The position numbers and the translations under genes were made by a program. The notes below the pieces were generated by a model that saw only the letters and a program-made list of their open reading frames with translations, was not told the origin of the DNA and did not search any database. From the NCBI GenBank assembly GCA_029204225.1, contig CM055111.1:5828546-5892545 (forward strand): a stretch of DNA of 64,000 bases, given 5' to 3'. Shown in pieces: positions 1-10,717 of the stretch. This DNA is from Diphasiastrum complanatum (taxonomy: Eukaryota; Streptophyta; Lycopodiopsida; Lycopodiales; Lycopodiaceae). Position 1 is the stretch's first letter, and every line of letters starts with the position of its first letter.

Positions 1-960
1 CCGAGTATGAGAGCCGAGAAATACTAGCTAGGAAAAGACATGCAAGAACTGTGTAAGCCTCATGGTGAATCCCAGAAGATGTAAGTATTTCTAAGCAAAT
101 GTAATAAATGCAAGTAGACCCCTCTTAAAGAAAGTAGAGTGAGCCACCTTTTGATAGTGTCCTCTAGTGGAGAGCAATATTCCACTTGTAATTTGTGAAA
201 TGTGGAAATTCCACTAGGATGTCACCTAAGAAGCTCTCTTGCTTATTTAAGAGACTCCTCTTTGTGTAGAGGAGCTTTTTGTGAATTGTATCTACTCATT
301 GCTGAAATGAGAAGAGCTTCCATGATTAGATGCATCCATTGAGCTCAGTGATGCCCCTATGATCATGCCCTTCCATTCATATTGTGTGTGGTTGTGGATT
401 GAGAGTGGATTAGATTTCTTGGTTTTCCTAGTTGTGGATTAGTTTTCAGTTTTTGTTGAATTAATGTAGGAATCAGCATTCAAGTAAACTAAATAGGCTA
501 GAAATGGTGGCATAAATCTTGCATATTCTCTAACATTCTAGTTCTTGATGTTCTTAGGATGTCCAAGAATCAAAAGATTGGTTGGTTTCTTGATTCTTGG
601 ACTTCTAACATGCTATTTTTGTTCTTGTTTCTTGTTTGTCAATTTATGCAAGTATAGTAGTGCTTAGGATCTTATTTCAGTTCATTTTGTAGCAAGGTAA
701 AGTAGAAATCCTTCATGGTTCAACTGAGCTTGTAACGTAGATCATTTGTTGAATGCATTGGCTTGCCTTTTGGTTGATTATGCATGTGCATTCAGTTCAA
801 GAGTGACCCATCCGGATGTCCTCTGACTGGCAGGACAGTACTACATCAATATTCAGTCCTTCTGTCTGATTTTGGGATTTAAATAAGAAAGAGGTACTTA
901 ATCCAGAGCCCACCATCTCTGCTGATAGACAGAAGAAGAAAGAAACAAAGAAGGACTAGT
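1..960. other. Intergenic, no gene recognised
   Basis: No open frame of note and no recognised domain on either strand. A TTTAAATAA box near 880 is followed by purine-rich sequence, and a TATTTAAGAG box near 245 lies before a short transcribed-looking stretch. Both could be relics of LTR promoters, but no LTR ends, PBS or repeat partner is visible in the window. Confidence 0.4.
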
Positions 961-974
961 TAACATATTCTATA

Positions 975-1800
975 AACTTTGAATCTGTAAACAGGAGGAA
1001 ATCAGCAACCTTATGGATTTTAACAGACTTCATCTCAACATTTACTGGAGAACTAGGTTGAAAACCATACATAAACATAAGAGGATTGTAACCTGTAACA
1101 AAATGTTTTCTACTATTATATGCAAACTCAACCAGTGGGAGGTAATCTTCCCAAATGAGATTGCATGTAGGAAATATATGTCCTCAAAACTTTCTTCCAT
1201 AGTTTGATTGGTTCTTTTTGTTCCTGGCCATCTAATTTAAGATGATTAGAAGAACTTAAACTTAGGGAAGTTTCTAGTTTATGGAAATACTGCGAGACCC
1301 AAAAGTGACCTATGAACTTAGGATCTCTATCACTAACAATGTCACTTGGTAGACCATACAACCGAAATAATCTTTCAACAAAGATCTGGGCTAAATCAGA
1401 AGCCATTATAGTTGACTTAACTAGTATAAAAGCAGCTAACTTAGTTAACCAATCCATTACAACCCAAAATTTTGTCGTTGGGTCTTAGGAAGTCCAACTA
1501 CAAAATCCATATAGATATGCTTTCCCCATCTCCAAGGATCTCTAACGGATGCAACAAACCCCCCAGCCTTATGGCGTTCATTCCTTTGCTAGTTGACAGG
1601 GCTTGCATTTAATAACATATGACTCGACATATGGTTCGAGCTTTGGCCAATAAAACTTTCTTTTAAACCAAGTTCAGAGTCCCGTGTATACCGAGATGTC
1701 CTACCACATGGTATGTCATGACATTCAAACACTGATCTTGTGTTTGAGCTCCTCATCTCCAGATACACAAGCTTTCCCATTCCGAAGTAACAGTCCATCT
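975..1800 (-). pseudogene. pol: Gypsy integrase (H2C2 finger and catalytic core), decayed
   Basis: The open part at 1457-1128 carries a typical gypsy integrase core: an opening close to the family's VDRLTK, then AQIFVERLFRLYGLPSDIV and VSDRD containing the second catalytic aspartate. The SSNHLKLDGQ segment corresponds to the conserved SSAYHPQTDGQ. Upstream at 1798-1589 the residues HDIPCG and the downstream C-rich end (in another frame) match the H2C2 zinc-binding region. Weak similarity to the integrase C-terminal part (FAYN-like, then PSSPVNV) continues to about 975 in shifted frames. The enzyme would insert retroelement cDNA, but stops and frameshifts leave it inactive. Confidence 0.8.
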
Positions 1801-1984
1801 CGAATGGTAAACTGTCTCACAATCTTCTTATCTTTCTTTGTTATTGAGTCCCTTGTGAATTCGACTAAATACTATGCCATGTTTCTTCCGGTCTGAACAA
1901 TGTTCCAACTATGACCAAAATGGGAGTCTGATTTGTATTTTCCTCTTAGAAAAAGATATAGATAATTTGGGTGAATGACAATTC

Positions 1985-2400
1985 GTTCAGTTCACCGATC
2001 CGACTAAGAGCATCTGCAACTCGATTAGAGCTGCCTCTTATGTAACGGATTTCATGAACAAATTCTTGCATCAATTCAGCCCATCTAGCTTTTCTCCCCC
2101 CAAAAATCATGTTGATTGCAAAAATACTTAAAAGGTTGGTGATCCGTATACACTATAGACTTACTACCATACAAGTAGTGTCTCCAGGCTTTAAGTGCAT
2201 AGATTATTGCAAACAATTACTTTTCCTACATAGTATAACACAACTGAGGACCAATGAATTATCAAACACCAGTGGCCTATCCATTTGTAATAGGATCACT
2301 TCCAATTGCAATATCACTTGCGTCAATTCTCATGACGTAAGGTAAGTTTGGATTTGGCAATTTGTAACATGGAAGCTAAAATAACCAATGTTTTAAGTTT
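1985..2400 (-). pseudogene. pol: Gypsy RNase H domain, decayed
   Basis: In broken frames the minus strand shows YVMRIDASD near 2345 (the RNase H opening aspartate) and a later segment of the form FAIIYALKAWRHYLYGSK followed by TDHQPFKYF near 2210-2120. These are the standard landmarks of gypsy RNase H, which removes the RNA strand of the RNA-DNA hybrid. It lies between RT and integrase as expected. In-frame stops make it non-functional. Confidence 0.7.
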
Positions 2401-2479
2401 CTTAAAACACTCATTCAATTTCTCATTCCAAACAACAAGTGGACTAGATTGATTTCTCTTTTCTTTTTATTAACAATCC

Positions 2480-3190
2480 CTTTTGTCAGATTATTGAGCG
2501 GAGCTGCTACCTGAGCATAATCCTCAATGAATCTTCTGAATAAAATGGTAAATCCTAAAAATGATATAACTTGCTTAACATTTCTCAGAATTGGCCACTC
2601 ATCACAATCTTGATTTTATCCTTGTCAATCTTGATCCCATTTATTGTGATCTTATGACCAAGATAAAGCAACTCTTGCATAACAAATTCACGACGTGGAC
2701 TCTTTAGCATAGGAGTAACTCCTGTCAGAGTTTCATCAAGATGATTCTCAGGTGCTCTATGTATTCCATAAAGGTTTTATTGTAAACGAGAATATCATCT
2801 AGGAATACCACCTCAAACTTCCCCAAATATGGACGAGATAAATCGTTCATATCATTTGCTGGAATGTTGTTGGCGCATTTGTTAACCCGATTGGCAACAC
2901 TAGGAAATTCAAATCTAGAATGAAATCCTATCTTTTGGACATCTACCGATTTAATTCTTATTTGATGGTACCCTGTCCTGAAATCTATCTTGGTGAAATA
3001 TTGAGCTTCATCCAAGTGATCTACAAGGTCATCCATCCTAGATAACGGATTGTTTATTCTTGACAATCACCTTATTTAAGCTCTCGTTAACCACACACAT
3101 CCTGAAACCTCCATCTTTCTTCACTTTTAGAAGAACAAGGAGTGCCCCATGGTGATTTACTAGGTTGTATATGTGTCATCCACAGATAAT
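2480..3190 (-). pseudogene. pol: Gypsy reverse transcriptase, decayed
   Basis: The best-preserved part is open from 3066 to 2725. It contains the PLSRMDDLVDHL motif, FTKIDFRTGYHQIRI (first catalytic aspartate in KIDF) and FLDDILVYNKT (the FLDD form of the YXDD active site). The segment between them that normally reads MPFGLTNAP is scrambled, which suggests a small internal rearrangement. Flanking RT blocks continue in other frames to about 3190 and 2480. Confidence 0.85.
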
Positions 3191-3823
3191 CTCTATTTGA
3201 CTTGAAATCTCTGTTTCCTCTTTCTGAGAAAACCTATAAGGTTGTTTAGAGATAGGTTGACTTCTTGGAATTAACTCAATCATGTGGTCTACTAACCTAG
3301 ATGGTGGTAATTCATGAGGTAATTCAGATAGAAAAACATCTCTAAATTTATTAATGATCTTTCATTACTTGTTCGTGATCTAATTTACCGAGTTAAGAAT
3401 TGTTGAGAATTCAAAACCATTTAGATACATTTCAGGAACATCCACAACTAGAATAGCAAATATAGAAAAAACTTCTTATTGTGAATAGTCCAATGCTTCC
3501 ATTTCATTACCTTTAGAAATCTTATCCAACGGATGTACAAAATTACTTGCCAAATAATGTAACTATCTTATCACCCTCCTTGAAAGTGAGAACTTGCTTC
3601 TCAAATCAATTATCAAAGAAGGTGATTTACTAAATAACCATTTGTATTCCAAAATTAAATCAGTACGGGCTAGGTCTAAGACATGAAAATTACCTAATTC
3701 TATATGTCCTTGCATCAAAACTGGGAGATTCGGGACTTTTACAATTCAAGTCTCCAACTCTGCACTTGAAGCTAGATAAACTTTATATCTATGATTGCTA
3801 GCTTCAATTTCCAAGTTGAGTTT

Positions 3824-4281
3824 CTACACAAGACGAGAATTAATAAAATTATGAGTTGATGAACCACTGTCAGAACCATTGTCCAATAGAATACTCACTT
3901 CTTGATCTTTAATTGTGATAGTTAAATGAAAAAGCTCATTAGGCAAGAAAGAAATAGTACTAAAAGAACATTCACACTCACAATCTGTCAGGTTAGTTTC
4001 CAAAGTCGTACCATTACCTCCCGGGATCTCAATCATATGAGCCAACATTTTCTTCCTTTCTGGACAAAATTTCACCATATGTCCAGGCTTCTTACAAACG
4101 AAATATAAGTTCTCGTTTTTAGCCTTTTCTCGGGACAAATTTTCCAGAATCTCTTTCTCTTTGGTTTCTTGGGTTCCGATGCTGCTTGATCCAATTTGTC
4201 AAAATACTTTACTTGGTCTGGACCGCACTTCTTCCCCTTCTTGTTTTTCAAAGCGGTTGGAATTTGTGTGTTCTGGGCCAC
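3824..4281 (-). pseudogene. gag: Gypsy gag zinc knuckle and aspartic protease, decayed
   Basis: Two overlapping frames (4281-4072 and 4138-3824). The first is lysine-rich nucleocapsid-like sequence. The second holds a CCHC-type knuckle, CKKPGHMVKFC, whose first cysteine appears replaced by tyrosine. It then runs into a protease-like segment, ILLDNGSDSGSSTHNFI, where the family has a DSGSTHNFI-type active site; an extra duplicated GSDS stretch disrupts it. A frameshift separates the two parts. Confidence 0.75.
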
Positions 4282-4289
4282 ACAAGGAT

Positions 4290-4767
4290 ATTAGTTACTT
4301 TCAAGTCATGTTTAGTATGACATGGCATAACTAACAACTTGATTCACTGGAGTGCCATGTATCTAAGACTAGGAGTATACTGAATCCTATGTACTGGTTA
4401 TGGACATAATAGTCGGAGTGCTGTTGCTCACTAGGGTTGGTTGAGGTGTTGCTCGTGGTGCCATATTGTCATCGTCGTTGTCTTCGATTAAAATTTCTTA
4501 TGTCTCCATCCCCTCAAATGCAGTGGGGTCAGCACGTAGAGGCAAGGTGAAGAACTCTGTTTGCTAGAATGTGTCATCATCCAACGGTTTGTCGGACTTG
4601 ACATTCTGGATGGATGGATCAATGGAAGATGTAGATGGAGAGACGTATGTGTATAGAGGAGGAGGGATGGGTTGTAAAAAGGATGGAACGATATTGGGCA
4701 TGGAGAACTGGAGGGTTAAGTCAAGGATGGAAGGAGAGGTGGGGGGTAGCAGGTTGAGAATGTTCAT
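4290..4767 (-). pseudogene. Possible gag N-terminal remnant
   Basis: Directly upstream (minus sense) of the zinc knuckle. A 67-codon proline/serine-rich frame (4767-4564) is followed by broken sequence with an M-A-P-R-A type start near 4463. The position suits the N-terminal part of gag, but the residues are low-complexity and no conserved gag motif is visible. The plus strand is also open at 4571-4924, so coding on this strand is uncertain. Confidence 0.3.
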
Positions 4768-5309
4768 AAAAGCAAGGGTGCCAGGAGATAATTGTGAAAA
4801 ATCATCACCTAGTTTGATTGTTTATTTGGCAATTTTGGAGGCCAAGATGAAATCTCAACTTAGAGATAGGTTCATATTTGTCAATAAAGGCCTAAATAGT
4901 GTTTGTACTATTTTTGGCAAGTAGATAAGTGGATATGTGGATTTGGAGGTGTTTCTACATCACATCATGCATTTTCAAGTATAGAAAGTGGATCTTTGTA
5001 ATCCTAGTATCATTTCAGGTCAAATCACTTGTATATGGCCAATTTTTTAAACCACTTACTGGAATGTGGAGACAAAAATTGGTCATGACTGTGGATGCTA
5101 TATTCTTCTACATGGTGTATCAAGATTCTAGCTTTTGCATATAGATTTTGCTTGATTTAATATTTTGCAAAGCTACATAAAACTATAAAACTAGAAAATC
5201 TCTCTTCATTTTAAATCTCAGTGAATTCTCTATTAGACTAAGAAAAGCAGGTAATCTACATTTGGACCACATTGTTGATTTTCTCTCTCTAGCTAGTGTG
5301 CTGGTTTTT

Positions 5310-5345
5310 GGGCATGTGACACCATTTTTGTACTCACTTTTCATT
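5310..5345 (+). promoter_or_regulatory. LTR transcription-start block shared with 19721-19752
   Basis: GGGCATGTGACACC followed by TTTGTA, TCACTTTT and TGTAAAG recurs almost unchanged at 19721-19752. There it sits immediately downstream of a CTATATAA box, so the block probably covers the start of transcription of an LTR. The TATA box itself is not preserved in this copy. Confidence 0.45.
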
Positions 5346-5349
5346 GTAA

Positions 5350-5351
<2 letters not shown>

Positions 5352-5389
<38 letters not shown>
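5352..5389. repeat. (GA)n microsatellite
   Basis: Uninterrupted GA dinucleotide run of about 38 bp, starting about 12 bp after the LTR start block. Confidence 0.95.
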
Positions 5390-5980
5390 CCTCTTCCTAC
5401 CTTTCTTACTTTGTGAAGTCCTCTTTTTTTGCTTGTGTATGATTGGTTGTGGATGAATGAATGCTTGTTCATTGTTGTTTAAACATGCTATCACATTTTA
5501 GATTGATAAATACCACTTGCTTTCATCCAACTAATCTACAAAATCACATATTACTAAAAAAGGTAATAGAAATCCCTTTGGACTGATCATTGATCCATTA
5601 GGTAGGATTTTCCTTTTATTGTTCACCTCCCTTGAGAAGATCCAACTCAAGAAGAGAAAATTTAGAGCCATAGAAGTCTAGATAAGCCAAGAAACCAAGA
5701 TCCAAGAAGATGATAAACCAAAAACCAAAAACCCCAAAAAGAGATAGGAAAAAGAAGGAATCTCACACCCTCATCTAGGCCATTTCACCTTTAGATCCAA
5801 TACCAACATTGACACTCTTGGCAGGCTTAGATTCCATCTTAGGCTTGTAGTTTAACCCTCTCCCCATTGGATTGAAGCCCATACTACATCGATACTCACC
5901 CGGTTGGAGATCCAAGCCCCTTCTTTGCCCTCTTGATCACGACAATTAGGGAGGCACGAAAAGAGTCCAACATTTTTTTT

Positions 5981-5998
5981 TGACACCGTTGCTAGGGA
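5981..5998 (+). other. Primer-binding site, tRNA-Asp type, decayed
   Basis: TGACACCGTTGCTAGGGA differs at four positions from TGGCGCCGTTGCCGGGGA, the site complementary to the 3' end of plant tRNA-Asp that is typical of Athila/Tat gypsy elements. All four changes are G-to-A or C-to-T. It lies 8 bp after a CCAACA end, as expected for PBS next to LTR. Confidence 0.75.
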
Positions 5999-6075
5999 GG
6001 CGGTGCTAAGCTACACTCATGATAGATTTTTTGTTTGCATTTTCCTTGGTTTTGCTTGCATTTTTTACAAGTTTT

Positions 6076-6418
6076 TGACTCATCCTCAAGTTTTTTTCTA
6101 CTTTTTTTTCATCAACGAGTCAAATTGTCTGACTCACACTGACTTGCTGATAGTGTCCTGACTCGCCAACCTATTTTTTGCATATTTTACTTAGCCATTT
6201 GACTCACCATAAGCATAGAGTGGCCAGTAGCCTCTGAACTATTATTTTGGAGATCGGTGAGTCAAACTGTCTGACTCGCCAACTGATATTTCTCTTTATT
6301 TTTTCAATATTTTGAATCGCCATCAGTACAGTAGCAAGTACATCACTTGATCTACTTTGTACCAATCGGTGAGTCAAAACCCATCTCTTGTTTGACTCGC
6401 CATTGTCTGTGACTCGCC
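6076..6418. repeat. Array of TGAGTCA-like motifs on both strands
   Basis: About ten copies of GGTGAGTCA or its complement TGACTCGCC/TGACTCACC occur in 343 bp (for example 6076, 6117, 6130, 6159, 6200, 6256, 6272, 6368, 6393, 6410), several as facing pairs 12-25 bp apart. TGAGTCA is the core bound by GCN4-type bZIP factors, so a regulatory role in the element leader is possible but is an inference. Confidence 0.6.
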
Positions 6419-6736
6419 AATAGAAAAAACTAAAAAACATTTCTTATTAGGAAAAGTATGGGCTCAAAATGGGCCCTTTGTAAAGATACTTTTGTTGACT
6501 TTCCACCATTTTATCGTTCAAATAGACCAATAACATTCATCCATGTGTGAAGTATTGTTACAGTGATTGACGGCCTGAAATCTTCTAATATTTTCCGTCT
6601 ATAGTTTTGTGTTTTTGAAATTCGCGCCAAGAAATGAAAAACCATTTTATTGAGTAATAGTTGTTGCCCGTATGTCTTTTCGTCGCTGCCCACAAAGCAT
6701 ACTTCTATGCTTAAATTGCGTGGAGTTGTAAGGAGT

Positions 6737-7075
6737 CATATCCTTATTGGCTATAACTTTTGATCGGTTCATCAGATTGTGAAACTGAGTATAGCATATG
6801 AAAGAGGATGTTGAGTGCCTTCCAACACATACATATTGTCATAGTTCTGCCCAAAAACAAAAAAGTTATAACTGTTAGAAAACTAGGATAGCTAATCAGA
6901 TGTACGCGGGCGCTCTGATTAGCTATCCCAGTTTTCTAACAACTATAACTTTCTTGTTTTTGGGCAAAATTATGACAATATGGTATGTGTTGGAAAGCTC
7001 TCGATGTCCTCTTTCATATGGTGTACTCAGTTTCACATTCCAATGAGCCGATCAAAAGTTATAGCTAATAAGGAT
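6737..7075. repeat. Large inverted repeat (arms about 164 bp)
   Basis: Arm 6737-6900 pairs with 6914-7075 around a 13-nt GC-rich spacer (6901-6913). Identity by eye is near 90 percent. Transcribed RNA could fold into a long hairpin. Confidence 0.85.
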
Positions 7076-7078
7076 TGA

Positions 7079-7148
7079 GATATCTAATCAACGCGCCCGA
7101 GTACATTTGCAACTTTGCAAATGTACTCGGACGCACTAATTAGATATC
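7079..7148. repeat. Palindrome, 33-bp arms, 4-nt loop
   Basis: GATATCTAAT...TTTGCA at 7079-7111 is the complement of 7116-7148. The inner 15 bp on each side match perfectly. It separates two direct copies of the larger unit. Confidence 0.9.
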
Positions 7149-7295
7149 CCATTTTTCTAACAGCTATAACATTTTTGTTTATGGGCAAAACTATGACTAT
7201 ATGGTATGCGTTGGAAAGCTCTTGGCGTCCTCTTTCTTATGGTGTACTCAGTTTCACATTTTGATGCACCGGTCAAAAGTTATATCTAATCATGA
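7146..7295. repeat. Third copy of the inverted-repeat unit
   Basis: Repeats 6924-7075 in the same orientation, with shared landmarks TTTTCTAAC, GGGCAAAA, GGAAAGCTC, GTGTACTCAGTTTCACATT and GGTCAAAAGTTATA. The region is thus one inverted and two direct copies of a unit of about 150 bp. Confidence 0.8.
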
Positions 7296-7734
7296 TGGTG
7301 AATGACAATATAGATAACCAATATAGGTTAAATGACGGGTAGCACCGTAAATACAAAATGTTGTCGGATAGCCTTCTCTCTCCATGTTATCTCTCTTTTA
7401 AGTCAAACTTGCTTAAAGGGCCCATTTTGAGCCCATATTTTTCCTAATGGAGCATCTGACAATCAGGACCCATCTGTATTTTATTATTATTATTTTTTTT
7501 CCGATTGCCTTTTGGATTCACATTTACACCACCTTTAAAAAAAAATTGAGCACAAAAGGAGCCTTTCAAAAAGATATTTTTTATTTTTTTTCTCAAAAGT
7601 TTCTTTTACATGGACCAATCAAAACACTCAAATTTGAAATCTATGTAATGGGGCTCCTTCAAATTGATTTTCTTTTCTTTTTAAAAGAACTGTAATTTTG
7701 CATCAGGGGTAGCTCGTAAATAAGCCATTTTATT

Positions 7735-8065
7735 TGTAGTATAGTATGCAACTCAGCAAAAAAATATCATAACTTTTGAACGACATCTCGGATTGAGATG
7801 ATTACGGTGCCATTAGAAAGCCCTCAATGAGAACTTTTCAAGGACACTCCCAGTCAAACTGGTCAACTGCACTTGAAAGCGATATCAAGTTGACCAAGTG
7901 TTGACCGATGAAAACTTTGATTGTCCATAACTTCTTCACCATAGGTCGGAACTCGGTCATGTTGGGTGTCGTTGAAAAGCTCTTGTCAAGGGCTTTCTAA
8001 TGGAATCGTAATCGAGCTGCCGTTCAAAAGTTATGATTTTTTTTAGCCATAGACTATACTATGCA
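7735..8065. repeat. Second inverted repeat in the gypsy leader
   Basis: Arm 7735-7842 (GTATAGTATGC ... CATAACTTTTGAACG ... CCATTAGAAAGCCC) pairs with 7970-8065 in inverse orientation. The spacer of about 125 bp includes the TCAACTGCACTT and GTTGACC segments. The wording (ACTTTTGAACG, GAAAAGCTC) resembles the units at 6737-7295, so both may derive from the LTR/leader repeats common in plant gypsy elements. Confidence 0.7.
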
Positions 8066-8226
8066 CATAATAGCTAACCATCAAAGACTGTGTGGGTAGG
8101 ACTACAGGCATAAAAAGATTTTATTTTAGTATTTTACGTTGCCAAAAATTTGTCATCGGATGTGGCAATTCTTATAGGGCCCTTTCCAAGGCCAAATTTT
8201 CTCTAATGTTTTCATTCATCTAAGTT

Positions 8227-9311
8227 TTGTTTAGATCCCGATTTGATCTTGATCTAAGTTCATTTTCATTTCGGTTTGATCTGCATCCAAATCCATCATC
8301 TGATCACCCAAACATAGAGAAAAATACGTGTCTTTTCAAACAGCTTGTGCCGATGCCTTCAAAAGAGTCGATGATAGTGACAGCACTAGTTCAAACTTTG
8401 ATAAATCCGACCAAGAGCGAAGACGCAGAAAGGAACGAAGAGCCAAGCATAAGAATAAGCTACATGATGATGTCTCCACCTTTACAACCGATAGTGTTGA
8501 TTTCAATATATCTGCCATAGAGAGGTTTCACACATAGAGCATTGAGCAGATTAGAAAGCTCATTACTAACTTTACTGCAGTTGTTGTGATCAGAAGTTGA
8601 AAGGCTTGCAACTAAGACCTACCCACGCATATCCAAGGAGACAATACATCTGGTGTCCACGCTGCACAAACAACCACACTGGAAACGAATGCTCGCAACT
8701 ATGATAGAGGTTAGAACGACCCGCGTGATATTGCCATATCTGTATTATGAGCAATCCATGATACCACAGAATGTTGATACAACCTTAGAAACCAAGCAGT
8801 CTAACCAAAACCAAATCTTGCCCCATTGGCACAACGACAAGGAGCCTTACCCAACCACCGCCTAGATTGGTGTTACCAATTATTCTCCCAAAAACCCAAG
8901 GCTTAGCTTAGTAGTGAGGAACCCGCAACTAGCTGCTCACAACAGTTGAACATGGTCAAAGTGACAGAAGAACCCTACTATCCCAAAGAGGAAGCAAAGG
9001 ACTCTATCCTAGTGCATTTCATGTACGGAACGAATGGTGACTTAATACCAATCTATGCTAACCAGCTTAGGGGTACTGGATTCAGAGATCCTATAAAATT
9101 TTACGGATGTGGAGAGAACCATAGGATTGTCGAGTGCCCTAGTAAGCCACAAGGCAATTTCGTATGTCTTTGCCACAATTGTGAGTATGAACACCCATAT
9201 CTCACATCTCCAATGAGAAAGGAGAAACAAGGAGAGGTCTTTGCCCCGCTGCACCTAATGAGTGTGGTACTATCGACTCTGCTAATGGATCATCCAGTTA
9301 TCTATACTTAG
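8227..9311 (+). pseudogene. gag: Gypsy gag region with zinc knuckle, decayed
   Basis: Short frames on the plus strand (8227-8520, 8653-8865, 8946-9311). The last contains YGCGENHRIVECP, a CCHC-like nucleocapsid knuckle that has lost its first cysteine (family form CFRCGENHxxxxCP). It is followed by a second cysteine cluster, CLCHNCEYEH. The N-terminal frames are charged but carry no motif I can name. Position between PBS/leader and protease supports gag. Confidence 0.6.
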
Positions 9312-9860
9312 ATGAGTACCTGAATTCCACAGTTGAACAAGGGAATTTTAGACCAATGAAGGAGTGGGTGAAAGAAGCCCAAGCCTTAGATCAAGCCAAA
9401 GAGGTAGCCCGAGAGAAAGACCAATGTCAGCCCAAGGGTGAAAATGATCAATGGTCGACTGCCTCTCCTCGTTCCCTTGTAAATCCAAGATTGTTGTAGT
9501 TCATCTGTGAAATTGGACAGAATGCGCATGAGCATTCCAGTTTGAAAATTCCTTTCCATAAAAAGAAGGTGGAAAAGGACCATATTGTTTTCCTAGTCAA
9601 TCGATGTCAGAATACCCTTAGGCACCCTACTGCAAATGCATCCGACCCTGTGGGAAGAATTGGAAACTTATATAGATGAACCAAGGCAACGATAAACTTG
9701 AAGCACACCTACCAATTTGGTGCCGAATGTAGAAGTAGAGGGATCACAACTAGTCCACCAAGTAGGTGTAGGATGGAAATAAGATGCCAAATATGTAACA
9801 ATCCCCATCACACATTGGGGGTTTCCATGAGAATCGACCATAGTCGATGGAGGATCTGGA

Positions 9861-10088
9861 GTGAACATCATCTCTTTCAAGCTATATCATGAATGGGGAC
9901 TTACTAATATGGTAAGTGCTCCTATTATGATCCGACTAATTGACTTGTTTAGTGTGAAACCATTAGGCATAGCCAAGGAAGTACACACCAAAATAGTCGG
10001 AATTCGTTTCATGCTAGATTTCATAGTCTTGGACTTGCCTAGATTTCCCCAATCCTATAGTGTCCTACTAGGTAGACCGTGGCTCTAA
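9861..10088 (+). pseudogene. pol: Gypsy aspartic protease C-terminal part
   Basis: A 75-codon frame. Its second half reads KPLGIAKEVHTKIVGIRFMLD and then FIVLDLPRFPQSYSVLLGRPWL. The LGRPWL ending is the conserved C-terminal signature of retropepsin in Athila/Tat-type gypsy elements. The catalytic DSGA-type motif is not visible upstream. Confidence 0.7.
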
Positions 10089-10717
10089 ACATCACAAGTG
10101 CTTCATGACTGGGGACAGAATCACATCGCCTTGAAGAATCACAATTTTGTTGTTAAGATCGATCCTGATACATGGATCACGAAACTCACTAACCAAAGAG
10201 ACATGGTTGCAAGCTCTACTACTACAGTCCATTCTGATGAGGAGTCAGATGACGATGAGCATTGTCATATGTGACGATTCACAAACTAATGTAGTAAACT
10301 GGAGCAAAGCATTTGTCTTCAGTTTGATGTCTCATTTGTTGAGCAATCACCAGAGGAAAGGTTTGTCGTAGACACATACTTCGATGAAGACGATATCCCG
10401 ATCAAGCGACTAGTGGAACCAACGATGAAATCCACAAAGGCCATCAAGACTCTATATCGCTTTTTATGATGATCCTAGAGGCTATTCCCCAGGAGCAATT
10501 GCAAGAAGTCTGCAATGAGAGAGAAATAGAAGTTTTTCAAGTGTTCTCCTTGGAGGCAGGTCAAGAATACAAGGACGAAGATTTTCTCTGATATGTAGAT
10601 TCTCATCGTTTCAAGCCTGCACCAAAATCCCGAAGTACTAGATCCACGAAAGCCACTAGTGAACGATGATCCCATTGAAATAGTAGAACCTCTCAAGGCA
10701 ATGTTGTTGTAGGCTGA

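Larger units (their letters stand above)
960..4770 (-). mobile_element. Degenerate Ty3/gypsy retrotransposon, minus strand
   Basis: Reading the minus strand from high to low coordinates gives the gypsy order gag zinc knuckle, protease, reverse transcriptase, RNase H, H2C2 finger and integrase core, with integrase last as in Ty3/gypsy. Stops and frameshifts are frequent in every domain. No LTR pair or PBS was found, so the element looks truncated at both ends. The mid-pol motifs (FLDDILVY-type RT, VSDRD integrase) are those of ordinary plant gypsy elements. I cannot assign a lineage with confidence. Confidence 0.85.
4930..5972 (+). other. LTR-like region ahead of the Asp-type PBS
   Basis: This stretch lies just 5' of an Athila/Tat-type primer-binding site and ends with CCAACA, a typical LTR terminus. 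It contains a promoter-like block (5310-5340) closely similar to one at 19721-19752, then a GA microsatellite. It is therefore probably the 5' LTR of the gypsy element that follows. The left boundary is not identifiable and no clear 3' LTR partner was found; 4930 is only the point where recognisable flanking sequence stops. Confidence 0.45.
6442..7448. mobile_element. Candidate non-autonomous element with about 33-bp terminal inverted repeats
   Basis: The ends are inverted copies: TTAGGAAAAGTATGGGCTCA at the left continues into AAATGGGCCCTTT, and its near-perfect complement closes at 7415-7448. The interior holds no ORF but has a 164-bp inverted repeat, a 33-bp palindrome and a third, direct copy of the same unit. 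This resembles a foldback/MITE-like DNA element inserted in the gypsy leader. I could not find a convincing target duplication: the flanks TTCTTA and TGGAGC differ. The superfamily therefore stays open. Confidence 0.55.

Noticed and set aside
5183-5494. Frames of 64-103 codons on both strands across the GA tract
   Set aside because: They translate the microsatellite (RERE / LSLS) and flanking LTR-like DNA; no protein motif.
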